From assembly GCF_018691265.1 (NCBI RefSeq), contig NW_024881283.1:9729731-9793730 (forward strand): DNA of 64,000 nucleotides, read 5' to 3'. This document shows, one piece after another, positions 22,801 to 35,100 of this stretch (the stretch's first letter is position 1; each line of letters starts with the position of its first letter). The notes below the pieces were generated by a model. The model saw only the letters and a list, made by a program, of their open reading frames with translations, had not been told where the DNA came from and searched no databases. The stretch is from Tyto alba (taxonomy: Eukaryota > Chordata > Aves > Strigiformes > Tytonidae). The translations under genes and the position numbers were made by a program.

Positions 22801-24740
22801 GGGAATGATAGGAACAACCCTCGTTTCTGAGGTATCAATGGGAGCCAGGCTTCTGGGGAAGAGCCGGTTCATCTTTGGCTCAGGCAGAGAGCTGTGCTCA
22901 GTACTTTTGTTTCCATGCCCTTACAGCCCTGCTCAGCAGGTTTTTTCACTGCTGACCCCCAAAGCAGAGGTTGCTGCCTCAAGCCCCTCGCACACTCCTG
23001 GAAGAGCCGACGTACACATTGATCTCCCTGGGAAGGAGCACTTGGACCTTTGTTACAAAACCAGTTTTTCTGAGATTTCTGGCCTGGATGCAAACACAGC
23101 AAGTGCTCCCTGGGGTGGAGACGTGGCCCAGACCGACAGCGAATGCTCCCCATAACTGGGGAGCGAGGGGGCAGGTCTCATGTTGAGGACCTCGGCATGA
23201 CCATGTCTCTGTTAACAAACACGAAGGACGTTTGGCAGAGCAAAACACGAGCACAGTTGGATGTGCACGTGGTCCTTAAACTGGGAGGCTAAAGAGCAGG
23301 TAGCGGGGAGCTGCGTTTGAGCACCCTGTGTTCAGATCACCCCCAGCAATTGCTCTGGCCATGCTGAACCAGTAACAGCACCAAGCACCCAGTGTGACAG
23401 TCCTTGGCCCTGCCTGGGACCTCTGGACAGCAAGTTAAAGTGAATAATTGTTCATCATCACCACTGGTGGCTTAACAGCTGCCCCATGGGAGGCCCGTGG
23501 GTTTAGTTTGCCCTCATCACCAGGCAGGTGAAAATGCTCTTAGCAAAGCTGCACAGAGGGGATGGGGCAGCCAGGGACTTAGGCAGGTCTCAGGCGTCTT
23601 GCCAGGACTGTCTGGGTGCTCGTGGGGCTCTGAGCTCGTTGCTGGTCACGACCCGAGGGCTGGGAAGGTGCTGCCAGTGCTCCCAGCAGAGAGGGTGCTG
23701 GGGTGGAGGGGCTGCGGCGGGCGGCCCGGCGGAGAGGCACGGCCAGAGCTCGCCTTTGGCACGGCCACCCACGGCTCCCAGCAGCGGTCACAGCCACTAG
23801 CTCTTGTCTGCTGCAAGGTCCCTTGTCCCCTTCCTGGGCACTGTTGGGCTGAAGGGGGGAGACCCCGACCCCCTGGGCAGCCCCCCAGTCTCAGACTGCC
23901 CCTGCCCACCGCACTGCCATGAGCCCAGTTTGCCCAATGTATTTGGTGGCAGTGGGGCAGTTTTGCCTTTTGTTTTTCCTTCCCTTTGTCTGTCAGTGTT
24001 GAAGGTTTCCTCTGCTCTGTCTCATTTTTGGGTTGGAAACATGGTTTCCCGCCGAGCTGCTGCGGGGGAGCATCCTCCCACTTGCCCCACGGCCCCACAC
24101 CCAGTTTGGGCCCTTCCCGCCCAGATTTTGCACAGTTTCACCTCTTTTAGATGAATAAAGACTTGACATTATACAGCCTAGAAGGGCAAGGGATGTTAAG
24201 AATGAACTGGAACATAACTACAAAATATAGCATGTCCAATCCAATTTTTGCTAGCAAATGAAACGATCTGGTGGAAAATAAATACAGAACTTTCAGGAGC
24301 AGCGTCCTTGAACAGCATTTGAGGGGGATGAAGAGATTTGAATAGATCAGCCCTTTACACCTCTGCACATCCCTCTTCCCTCCCTTAAATGCCATCTTTA
24401 ATAGAAATAAATTAGAATAAATGATCAGCCGTTGCCTCCTAAAGACAGGTGGCAGGGTAATATTAAAAGAAATGAATAAAAATTCATTTAATGAGCATTG
24501 TTAATTAAACCTGGAAATCAAAGAGGTCTGAGTTGTGGGAATTCAGAGGAGAAATGAAAATGAAGGGAGCTGTAGCTCGGGGCAGGAAGAGTGGAATTAA
24601 ATTAAATGCAATGTGGGATTGTGTTTGTTAATGTCGATCACACATCACGGTGTATTACAGTTGGGGGTAAAGGGTTTGTTCTCTGCTCGCACACAAATTA
24701 CACGCTGCCACCAATGGAAACTCCTGCACGGCAATGGGCA
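19850..24740. other. NCDN-TFAP2E intergenic region
   Basis: No gene is supported. The sequence alternates between GC-rich segments producing many overlapping spurious ORFs (20,100-20,750; 21,970-22,390; 23,500-24,100) and AT-rich, low-CpG islands (22,400-22,570 and 24,150-24,660) that could be conserved regulatory DNA of TFAP2E. It contains an A23 homopolymer at 21136-21158. Confidence 0.6.
21136..21158 (+). repeat. A23 homopolymer
   Basis: 23 consecutive A. No retroposed sequence was recognised upstream of it and no target-site duplication was found by eye. Confidence 0.95.
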
Positions 24741-25187
24741 GCTCCCGGAGGGTGGCACGGTGAGACCGCGGGGACCCCGTGGGGACATGGCCCCCCCCCG
24801 AGCCCGGCCACGGCGTCCATGGGCCGCGGGGGGCCGTCTGCGAGTGCGCGCGTGTGGCCGTGGGTGTCCGGGTGCCGCGCGTGTGTGGCGGGGGGTGCGG
24901 GTGTGCGTGTGCCCGCGGCGCGTCCCCGAGCCTCGCTGCGCGGGGGCATCCCTGCACCGGCGGGGGAGTGGGCGGCCGCCTGCGTGGGCGCGTTACCGGG
25001 TGGGTGGGTGTGTTTGTGTGTGGAGGGGGTCAACGGGGGTCACTCTGTGCCTCTGGCAGGGCCGCTGCGCCGTCCCCGTGCCCCGCGGGGCCTCCCCGTC
25101 CTCCCGGTTCGCCCCGTCGGTGCCCGGTGCCGTGCTCAGGGAGCCGGTGCGGCGGGCCCGCTTCGCCCTGCCCCGGAGGGAGGGCCC

Positions 25188-25270
25188 AAGTAGAGGGAGG
25201 GATGGAAAGGAGGAGGAGGGGGGGATGGAGAGGAAGAGAGAGGGATGGAGGAGGGCGGGATGGAGGCGGG
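25188..25270 (+). repeat. Purine-rich GGA/GGGATGGA tract
   Basis: Nearly uninterrupted G/A strand with repeated ggatgga and gaggagg units just upstream of TFAP2E. Such mirror-like purine tracts can adopt triplex or G-quadruplex structures. Confidence 0.75.
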
Positions 25271-26148
25271 CGGGGAGGCAGGCACGCTGCCTGTCGTTGC
25301 TCTCCGGTTTCCCTTGGCTCCGTCTCGCCCGGCGCCCGTCCTCCCGCCCGTCCCCTCGGGCAGGGAGCCAGGCCCGGAGCACCCCCCAGACACTTCCCAT
25401 TCTCTCCCCAGGTCCGGGCTGGGGGTCCCCAATCCCCGTCAGGGAGGAGGGGGCAGCGCCCCGGGGGGGTGTCCCGGGCTGTCCCGGCAAGGACCATCCC
25501 CGGGCCCCCCTCCGGCCACCATCGGGCGTCTGCGCTCACGGCCGCGGTCCCCGCTCCCTGCTTGGGCTAATAAAGTCAAACCGTAGAGCACTGCAGCTGT
25601 CCCGCAGGGCCCCCGCACCCCCGGGCCCTCCCGGCCCTCGGGGCTCGGGGCTCGGTCCCCGGTGCGGCTCGGGGTGGTCCCTGACAGGGCTCTCAGGCGG
25701 CGCGGCCCGGGGCGGGGGGAGCCGAGGGTGGCACCGGGGCGGCGGGAGGTGGGGGGGGGGGGGGGGTGCGGTACCGGAGCGGTGCGGGGAGCGGCGGGAG
25801 CGGAGCCGCCCGACGGCGCGGAGAGAGGCACCGGCCGCGCTCCCGGGGGCGGCGGGCGGCCCTCGCCCCCCGCCCCGGCCGCCTCCCGCCGCCGTCCCGC
25901 CGCGCCCGCCGGTCGCCGTCGGGGCCCCGCGGGAGCGGGCGGCGCGTCCCCGGCCCCGCGCTCTGACGCGCGCTCCCGGCGCGGCGGGCGCGCCCCCGCC
26001 GCTATAACTGGCGTGCATGGAGTCGGGGCCGGCGCAGAGGAGCGGGCGGGCGATGGGAGACGCCGCTCCGGCGGGATAGAGGGGCGGAGACGGGGGCACC
26101 CCCGGGGCCCGGCCCGGCCCGCCCGGGGCTCGCCGCGGGCCCGCACAG

Positions 26149-26175
26149 ATGCTGGTGCACAGTTACCCGGGCATG
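26149..26175 (+). CDS. TFAP2E: TFAP2E coding exon 1
   Basis: Nine codons, MLVHSYPGM, with donor ATG|GTGAGT. The human protein starts MLVHTYSAM, so this micro-coding exon is conserved. Confidence 0.92.
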
Positions 26176-29100
26176 GTGAGTGCGGGCCGGGGCGCGGGCG
26201 GGCCGGGCCGCACCGGGGGAGAGGGTGGGGAGGAAATTCGGGGCCGGGGGTCTGCGCCCGCCTCACCGCCGCTGTCTCCGCCGCCGCAGGACCGCGCCGA
26301 GGGACTGCCCGGGGCACCGGCCGGGGCCCGCCTGCCGCAGCTGCCCGCGCTCAACCAGGCGCCCTACGGCTCGGCACCGCCGCTCTGCCACACGCCCGCC
26401 GCCGACTTCCAGCCGCCCTACTTCCCGCCGCCCTACCCGCAGCCGCCGCTGCCCTACCCGCAGGGCCAGGAGCCCGGTTACCCGCACCTGGGGGACCCGT
26501 ACGCGGCGCTCAGCCCGCTGCACCAGCACCAGCAGCCGGCCTGGCCCCCGCAGCGGGGCCGGCAGGACGACGCGGGGTTGCTCTCGCAGACCCACCGCGC
26601 CCTGGGGCTCGACCCCCGCCGCGAATACCCCACCGTGCCCCGCCTGCTCCACGGGCTGCCCGACGGCGGACACGGCCTCGCCGACGGCCCGCTGGGCCTC
26701 CACGGTCTCGGCCACCACGGCATCGAGGACATCCAGGTACCGGGGGACGGAGGGAGGGTGCCCGGGGGGAAGGGGGGAGAGGCACGGCGGGGACCGATCC
26801 CGCCGCCGTCTGTGCGCCCGGAGCGCGGGGAGCTCCCCGGCCGGGCCGGGCCCCCGCGGCGTCCGTACCCCCGGGCAAGGAGGGCCGCCGGGCCGAGGAG
26901 ACCCCTTCCCGGGGCGAACGATTCCCCCTGGCCGGGGACGGCGGGTGGGCCGGGCCCACGCCGATCTGTCCCCACGGCCCGAGCGGCCGGTGCCCGTCCG
27001 CAGCGGGAGCCGCCGGCTGACGGCTCTTGCTTCGGTGCTTTCAGGCCGTGGACGACGGCGGGATGAACCTGCTCGATCAGTCCGTGATCAAGAAAGGTAA
27101 GAGCGCGGCGGCAGCGCGGGACGCGGCACCGGGCTGGGCCCCGCGCCTCGGGGCTCCCTCGCGTCGAGTTTCCCGCCCCCACCGCCACGGTCGTCCCGCG
27201 GGGCCGCTCCCCTCCCGTCGGGAACGGCTCGCTGCTGGCCCCGGCCAGGCTGAAACGAAAACGGCAGGTCCCGGCGGGTCAGCGGGACCGTGCGGCCCCG
27301 GCCCGCTGGGCTCCCTCGGGCCGTACCGAGGCCGCCGCTCCTTGCCGGTACCGGGGACCGAGGGGCCCGGACGGGCGGACCCGGCTACCGGGGAGCCCCG
27401 AGGGCCCAGCCGGCCGGCGGCCGCGGGTGGTTTGCGTGGGAAGCCCCGGGGGTGCCCCGGTGGGGCTCGGTGGCAGCTCCCCCGGCGCTGCCGGTCCCGC
27501 CGCCCCGGAGCCCGGCGCCCGGCGGCGGGGGATGCAGCCCGGGCCGCGCACCGCTCCGCACCGCCCCGGGCAGGGAAAGCGCCGGGCCGCTCCGGAGCGG
27601 GTTCGGCGGGGCTCTTACGGGGGGGAAGGACGAGTTTAACGGGGGCAAGGAGGTGGCGCGGCCGTAGGAGCCGGTGCTGCCCGTCCCTGCCCACCCCCGT
27701 CCCGCCGCCGCGGCTCCCCCAGCCCCGTCTCGCCTCGGCAGCGACCCGGGCCGGCGAGGACTCCCCGTCTGCGGCTCCAGAAACGGGGCTTTGCCCCGGG
27801 GCCCGGCGGGGAGGGCAGCCGCTCCCTCCCGGGGCCGGAGCGGGGCAGCGGGCAGGGGCTCCGCACAGCCCCCGGTGTCTCCCGCCGCCTCTCTTCATTT
27901 ACTGCCTGTTCTCCCCCACCTGCTAAACAGCCCCTCCGCTTCCAAACAAAGCCCAGTGGTTAAAACAGCTCAACTCCGCAAAATATTTTTCTAAGAAAAA
28001 CTTCACCGGGGCACTGCTGGGAGCGGGGGGGGGGGGGGGGGGACGTGAGCGATTTATGCGGCTGCTCGGGGCGATAACTCGTATGCGATATTCAAGCGCC
28101 GCTTTTGGCTTCTCCCTGCGATTTTTTACAAAAAATATGGAGATGGAAAAGACGTGTTTAACTGCTGCTCCGTGGCACGGTCTCCAGCACAGGCGGGCAA
28201 ACGAAACGGCAGCCGCCCGTGCGGGCTCGGCGCGGGGTTAACGCGGGCGGCCCGGGTGCCGCAGCCCAGCGGGGTTAGGGCCGGGGTTAGGTTTAGGGCC
28301 AGGGTTAGGTTTAGGGCTAGGATTAGGGTTAGGGTGAAATGCCGGGAGCCCCGGGGCGGGGGCTGGCTCCGGCCGGCCCGGGCAAAACGCCGCCGAAACC
28401 GGGAGGTTTTTGGTTGTCGGCTGCGTCCGGGGGTTCAGCGAGCTCCGGGCCCAGCCCCCGGGAACTGCCCAGCCCCGGCAATCCGGGAAAAATATCCCGG
28501 TCGTGCTGCTCTTCCCCCGCCGACACTGGTCGTTACACGGGGGAGCGGCGTCCCGGTGCGTTACCAGTCCCCTTTCCATGAAAATTGTTATCCGAAGAAC
28601 GCAGCCTCATCACACGCGGCATTTCAGTGGAGCATTAACGACCGTAATTTTTGTTAGCTTTAATTAGAACACACGAGAGGCGTTTCATTAAATAACCTTG
28701 CACGAGTCGTGGTTGCAGCAAGGTGCGGGGTGCTCTCCGGTCGGGCGGGAGCGCCGGCCGTGCCTTTGCCTGGTTCGTGTGTGGCAGCAGCACTCGCGGT
28801 GCCTTCACAAACCACCCTGCAGTGAGAATATTCGTCTGGAAGTTTGGTTGAACTTATAGTGGTTTAAGGGGGTTTTCTTTTTTTTTTTTCTTTTCTTTTT
28901 TCCTTTTGTTTTAGTTTTGTTTTCTGTATTTTTCCCCCTCCTTTTTTTTTTTCAAAACGCGGGATTACTTAGAAAATTTCGTCTCCCGTCGGGAGGATTT
29001 GTTGCTGTTTAGTGCCAGATTTGTGCCTGGAGAACCTCTAGTCATATTTTGCGGGGAGAAAAAAAAAAAAAAAAAAAAAAAAAAGAAATAAAGAAGAAAA

Positions 29101-32100
29101 AAAAAAGAAAACAACTCTGCCTGAAAATCGGGGTGCAAGGGTCATCTGCAGCCCCTGTGACCACGGACAGTTGATCTTTCTGCTCCTGTTCTTTTTTTTT
29201 TTTTTTTTTTGTTTGTTTGCTTTTGTTTTTGTTTTGTTTTGTTTTTTTTTTTTTTTTTTCCCCTGCTGTATTTGGGATAAAGATGCGAAATATATTTTGG
29301 AGAATAATCAGGTTTCGAGCGATGTCCCCGGGTGTCCCCCAGCGTCTGCTCGGGAGCTCGAAGCCCCGAGTTTGCTGGGGTAGCTGAGAAACCGATAAAT
29401 CCGAAGTAAAGCGTGTGTTTGGTGGGGGGGACGCGAGCGACTCCCCGAAGCGGCGGGGACAGCGGCGGCGCGGCCGGGCCGGGGGCACCGGGAGGTGTCC
29501 AGGAGCGGCGGCAGCACCGGGGCCGCATCCTGCACCCCTGCCCGGGGCTCGGCCCGGTTTCGATGGCCCCGCTCCCCCTCCTCTGCCCTGGAAGCGACGT
29601 CCCAAACCCGGCGAGTGCGGCTCAAAAACAAGCTGGGGGGTTATGGAAGCTGCAGCCGGGGAGGGGGGGCCCAGATCCCGCCGGTCGCCCCCCGGGGAGC
29701 GGGACCGGCCCCGGGCGGCAGCCGGCAGCGGCGGCTGGTGCTGTGCGGGTCCCCAAAATTACCGGGCGGTTTGTTCCCCGGCGGGGAAGCGCTGGGAGCT
29801 GCCGGCAAAAGCCGCTGCAAACGCTCGAACCCGGCGAGTGAATTACTTTGCAGTCTGATTTTTATTTTATTTTATTTTTTTTAATATCTAATACCGGGTG
29901 GGTTTTCCGTCGCTGGCTGTGTCTCCCGGAGCCACAACGGCGGCGAGAGGTGAGCCCAAGGCGAAGCCCCGGACCCCGCGGCCGGAATGAATTACACCCT
30001 CGGAAAAAATGATTTAAATGATGAGAGGCAAATCCCGAGCGGTTTCCAAGCAGGCAGTGAAGGCGAGGGGGTGTGCAGAGGGACAGCGGGGGGTTCCCGG
30101 CGCGCGTCTCTCCGTGGGGAGTGAGGGTAAATGTTAAAAAGCGCAGTTTTGTCATAAATCGCGCCGAGATCTCAAATACTGCACCGGGGATGATTAATCC
30201 TTGAATTCCTGACGGTATGGCCCTCGGACAGAAACCTGATATAAATCTGTGCATGTGAAAACAGATAAATCTCCCCTTAATTAGTTGCCGAGATACTGTT
30301 GTCCTGGTTCAACAAAATATTAATCACCTGCCCCAAATCCCCAAAGCCACCTTTTAACTCCCGCACTTGGAGGCGCTTTTAATTCCAGCCAAGCTCGGGG
30401 ACCCCCACTCAAAACCAGCACGAAACGGGAGGGAAGCACTGTCTGTCACCCCGCTTACATGCCCGTGGGGGGGGGACTCCGGGGCCCGTCCCCATCGCGG
30501 GTGGGTGGCATCGCGGGTGTCTCCCCCCTCCTCCGCGCACGAAGGGGTCCCGCCAGCCTGGAGCGAGGTGCTGGGGTGGCCCCAGCTGCGTGTTTGCTTC
30601 TCCCCCCCCCCCCCCTTTTCCTTCTTAAACCACCTTCCGTGCGGGTCGCAGTTGATGAGCACGGGGGATTTTTTTGTGGAGGTTTGGGGGATGCAGCGTG
30701 CTGTTACACCCCGGGTGTGTTTCCCCGAGCCCCTGTTTTTGCTGCAGGTGGCCTCGAATTTAGGAAGCGGCAGAGGGAGAGGAGAAGGGGGGGATATTGC
30801 CTCGGGGGGGGCTGGGGGGGATGGCACTGGGAGGCAGATCCGGCCTGGCCATGGGCCTCCAAAACTCCATTTCCACCATTTCCCCTGGGCCTGGCGCCCG
30901 TTCGTTATCCCCGAGGGCTGGAGGTGCTGGGTGAGGTGCGGGGTCCCTGGGGGGCCGGCTCGGCTGTGGGGCTGCTCTGTGTGTGCTGGGATTTCACCTG
31001 GAGCTACAAAGAGCCCTGAAAAACCCAGGATGAGCTTCCCCCCCCCCCCCCCCCCCCCGTCTTGGCCTGACAAATCGGGGGTATATTTAGGAATGAAATG
31101 GCTAAAATCTTCGATTTTAAAGCAGAGCTTTTACGAGTATCTTTTGTATACACCTTTGTTCGTTCTCTTGCTTTTTCAAAAGTATTTCAGAAATGGTTTT
31201 CTGTGTCTTTTTGTTGTTGTTGTTTTATATGTTTTGGGTTGGTTTTTGTTTTGCCTTTTTTTTTTTTTTTTTTTTTCCCCCCACTTCCAAGCATTTATAT
31301 AAGACCAGGAAGATATTTGACTTGAAAGCAGTAAAATCAACTCTGAAAAAGTTTAGTCTGAGGCTCTGGCAGCTTTAGGTTACAGCAGCTACAGGCATTT
31401 TCTGCTCTGTTCACCTGCTGCCCTGGTGTTTAGGTGCCCGGGACAGCTACTCACAGCCCAACAGGAAACCCCCGGACAAACGGCCAGAGAGGCAGCGAGC
31501 CCCAGGCAGCCGGAGCTCCTGCAGCGGGTCCTTCCCTCGGCTGGGCAAGGAGAGCTGGGTTTTCTGTTTCTGAAATCAAGCGTTACGCCATCGCTCTCGG
31601 TAGCAAAAAATCCCACGGCTTGGTCATAAAATAAGGAGGGGTCTTATGGCTGTGACATCCTTTTGGGATCAGCGGAAAGCTTCTGATAGAGCCTTTTTAT
31701 TACAAAGGAAAATACAAATCTCTTTCCCTGGCACCTGGAGCCTGGGGGCACGCTGGGGTGCAGGAGCAGCCTCGGGGTCTTGCCGGGGGGAACAGCGGGA
31801 GTGGGGGGAGCCGCAGGGGCCTGTGCATCCCGCTCGTGGGCAAGCGGTTTGGCTGCAGCATTTTACAACCCGGAGTACAGCCGGAGCAGGGTGCAGCCAG
31901 CGTGGGCTCCCGCTGGCCCCCTGGCGTGCGCGGCCCACGGGCGCCGCGTGGCCGGTGGGGACTGAGCTCGCCTGGCTTCGTGTCGAGGCGGCAGGATTCG
32001 GCCGCTGCGCTCTCCCTCGTGTTTGTGACTCGTTTCAATTTCCATCCAAGGCTTTTCGGCTGCTCCGGAGCGGCAGTGCTAGCGTTTCTGCTCAGGAATG

Positions 32101-35100
32101 TGGACCTGTTTGGCTGGATGCTGGACAGACAGATGGAAAGCTGTGCCTCAGAGTGCTCCAAGCCCACATTTAGAAATATTGCAAGAAGTAGCTGTCACTA
32201 CTAAAGAATGCAGCAGAGGAGGGAGATTAAGACCGAGATCCTTAGATCCACTTGCCACCACACGCGAGCTCCCGGTTTTGAAGCAAAATCTCCCCGTGGG
32301 CTTCGCATGCGGGGCCGCCGGTGGGACCGGGGTGCTGGCGTGGTGGCAGCGGTGCCGTTTCTCCTTTGTTTCAGCGCAGAGAGGAACTGAGCTGTAAGAA
32401 ACGTCGCGTGAAGCCAGATGTGGCAGAAAAAAAAAAAAAATCCTGAAAGAACGGTAGATTAGATAAACATCATTTCCTGTGACGAGCAAGGTAATAAATG
32501 AGGTCATCCCATAAAACACCTGGGGCTGTGAAGACACGTCTTTTATAAGACTGTCCACAGACGTGGGTGGAGGTGCTTGGGCTCCCGGCAGATGCGGGGT
32601 GCTGAGCTCGGCCGGCGCAGCCCTCCTGGCTTTCTGCAGCTTTATCTGCTGCCGTAGTTTGCCTGAGTGGGAAAAGGGTCTCACCTGGAACAAGCTGGGT
32701 CTTGACTGGAGGCTTTGCTGCCTTAGCGCCGCTCACAAAGGCTTTAAAGTTTAGACAAGCCCTCGCACACACCGCAAGATACAGCGTTCATCAAAACAGA
32801 GTCACACCTCCCGATCCGGGCGCTTCTCCCTCGCGCACACAGGCGTGCGTGGCAGGAACACCTACTAATCAAACAGTGAAACTTAAAAGAAAGTTTTTAC
32901 TCTGAACTGCATCCAGATCACCATTCCTCCATTAAAATTATATTTTTAATGTCCTATAATTGCACTAGGATAAAACCAGGTGTGTGTTCATGTGAGATAA
33001 CACACGCGGGTACCGGGGAAGGCTCTGGGCTTTGTCTCAACCTCCCCAGTGCCTCCCAGGCATGTGTTATCTCCAAGTTTCATGTACCTTGTCACGACTT
33101 ACTGTTTAATTAGATGTTTTTAAATGAATTTTTTTTTCTTTGTTAGAAGTAAAGAGCAGTTCTTAAAGGGTAGGTTCAGAAAAGCCAGCTGGGGTTGCTT
33201 TTTGGCATGTGGCTTGTGAGTCAAACTGCCAGCGCTTCCCCTCCCAGAGGTGGACCCCAGGTGAGGCTTCTCCCTGGGCCGGTGCCGCGCGAGGCACCGC
33301 AGACATGCTGGGCTGGCTCTGGAGCACCTCCTCCTCCTCCTCCTCCTCCTCCTCCTCCTCCTCCTCCTCCTCCTCCTCCTCCTCCATTTCTGGGGCTGGG
33401 AGATGTTTTTGCACCTCGGTGGTGTGGCTGCCGCTCGGCTGCTGCAGACCCTGCTCACCGTCCGTGCTCATGGGTGAAGGGGTCACCAGGGACCAGCTGT
33501 CCCCGGCCACCCCATGGGCTCCCTCTGTAATTTGAAGAGCTCTGTAAAGGCATAAAAGTTTTTGGGGAAGAGCATAGAAGACGCTCCCACCCTCCTGGGT
33601 GGCAGGTTGCTGCCACACCACGACCCTGGATCCCACGGGGGCTGCTCTGTCCACCGGTGGGTTGGCAGCGGGGCCACGGGAGCAGCCTTGGCCGAGTGAC
33701 TTACACCCCATGGTGTTTGTCCCCACGTCAGCCCTGTGAAGGTGGTGTCACCAAGATTGTGTAGATGGTGCCACACAGTAGGCACATGCCCCACGGAGCA
33801 CCCACTCATGGCAGCGCAGACCCACGGGGACCCGTTGATGTAGCTCCAGCCCAGGCTCACACCAACTCTGCAGGAGAGCAGAGGCAAATATAGACCATTC
33901 CTCTCTGTTTAGTAATATTCTAAGATAGGTGATGTGAGAAAAAAAAAAAGTTTTCAATCTGTCTTAATTATTTGAAGAGCCTCAACAAGGTTCTCTGAAG
34001 TCCTAGACTAGCACCCTAACCACTAAACCATCCCACCCTTTCCTGTGTGATCCTAGGGAATTACTCATTCTTGCTGTCCTTCCATTTGTTTGTTTATTTT
34101 AATTCTTAATGGAGGAACTAATTAGCAAATGTGGATATAATGCTGGGAGCTGCAGCATGCTCAGGTCTCCATGCCCTGTCCCATAGCCAGCTTTGCCATG
34201 ACCGGGTATCGCTTTTGGTTTGGAGAGAAGTTAAATGTTGTGGCTTGGTGGAAAAGCACAGCGAAGCACAAGGGAGTGAGAAGGAATTGCTAGAAATGAG
34301 CCCAAGCTACCCATTGCAATTAAACATCCCAGAACACAGCGTGCCTGGGGCTCGGGAGCGGGACGAGGGGAGCTGCAAGCAGGTTCACCTTCGCAGTCTG
34401 AAACGCCGTCGCAGCTTCTGCAGCATCTGCAGCGCGTGCTTGGGATTCCAGCCGGGCTGAGTCTCCCCACCCTCTATCTCAGGCATTTATCTGGCATCAG
34501 TCACCCAAGTGCCGAGGCGCCAGGGAGCGAGGGATGGGGTCAGGCCCTATTCCCTTCGGGACTGGTCCGACAGGTCCCAGGGAGCAAGCGGTGTCCCCAG
34601 CGAGGTGGCTGTGCGGGGACGGCGCGTTCCCCAGGGCTCCCTGGGAGCCCGTGGCGGCCCCACGGGCCCGGGAAAGCGGGGCCACACTCCTGGGGCTGGT
34701 GAGGGGCGAGCAGAGGGTCTGACCAAGGGTGTTCAGGGCTGTTCAAGCACCGGATCCCGCTCAGCAGGAGATGGGGGCAGCCGCCGCAGAAACCTCACCA
34801 GAGGGTTTGTAGATGCTGCAAGAGCTGTGCTGGTGTGTGCAGATGTGCCCTGTCCTGCACAGCCGGCTGGTTTCTGACGCTGTTTCTGTGGCTGGTCAGT
34901 CGTTTTCCCCGTGGGAAGATGGGGATGTTGCTCCTTCCTGGCAGCTCCTCCCTGGCACTGGGTTTTTTTCCCCTGGTGTGTGCCCTGGCAGCCGGGGCAC
35001 GGTGCTGACCGGGCTGCAACTCATCTGCTTTGCTGGACCGTACATGGGTGGTGGGAACCCAGGGCATCTGCCGAGCAAGAAGTAAAAGTGTTTTTGCTGT

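Larger units (their letters stand above)
24750..27900. promoter_or_regulatory. Large CpG island / promoter region of TFAP2E
   Basis: About 3 kb of very high GC and CpG density spans the first three TFAP2E exons. A weak TATA-like element (ctataac, 26002-26008) lies 140 bp before the start codon. AP-2-type palindromes of the form GCC-N3-GGC occur (for example 26121-26129), as expected by chance in such DNA but also compatible with autoregulation. A homopurine tract is at 25188-25270 and a G17 run at 25750-25766. Long open frames here on both strands are composition artefacts. Confidence 0.75.

Noticed and set aside
24613..27926. Very long overlapping ORFs on both strands (up to 464 codons) around the TFAP2E promoter
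   Set aside because: They are Arg/Pro/Gly/Ala-rich translations of a CpG island with few stop codons. The true TFAP2E exons 1-3 use a different, conserved frame and splice sites.
29042..29605. 187-codon minus-strand frame, Lys- and Phe-rich
   Set aside because: Its composition comes from the A/T homopolymers and adjoining CpG island.
33163..33726. 187-codon minus-strand frame with a poly-Glu run
   Set aside because: The Glu run is the (GGA)n microsatellite; the rest has no domain and no conservation signature.
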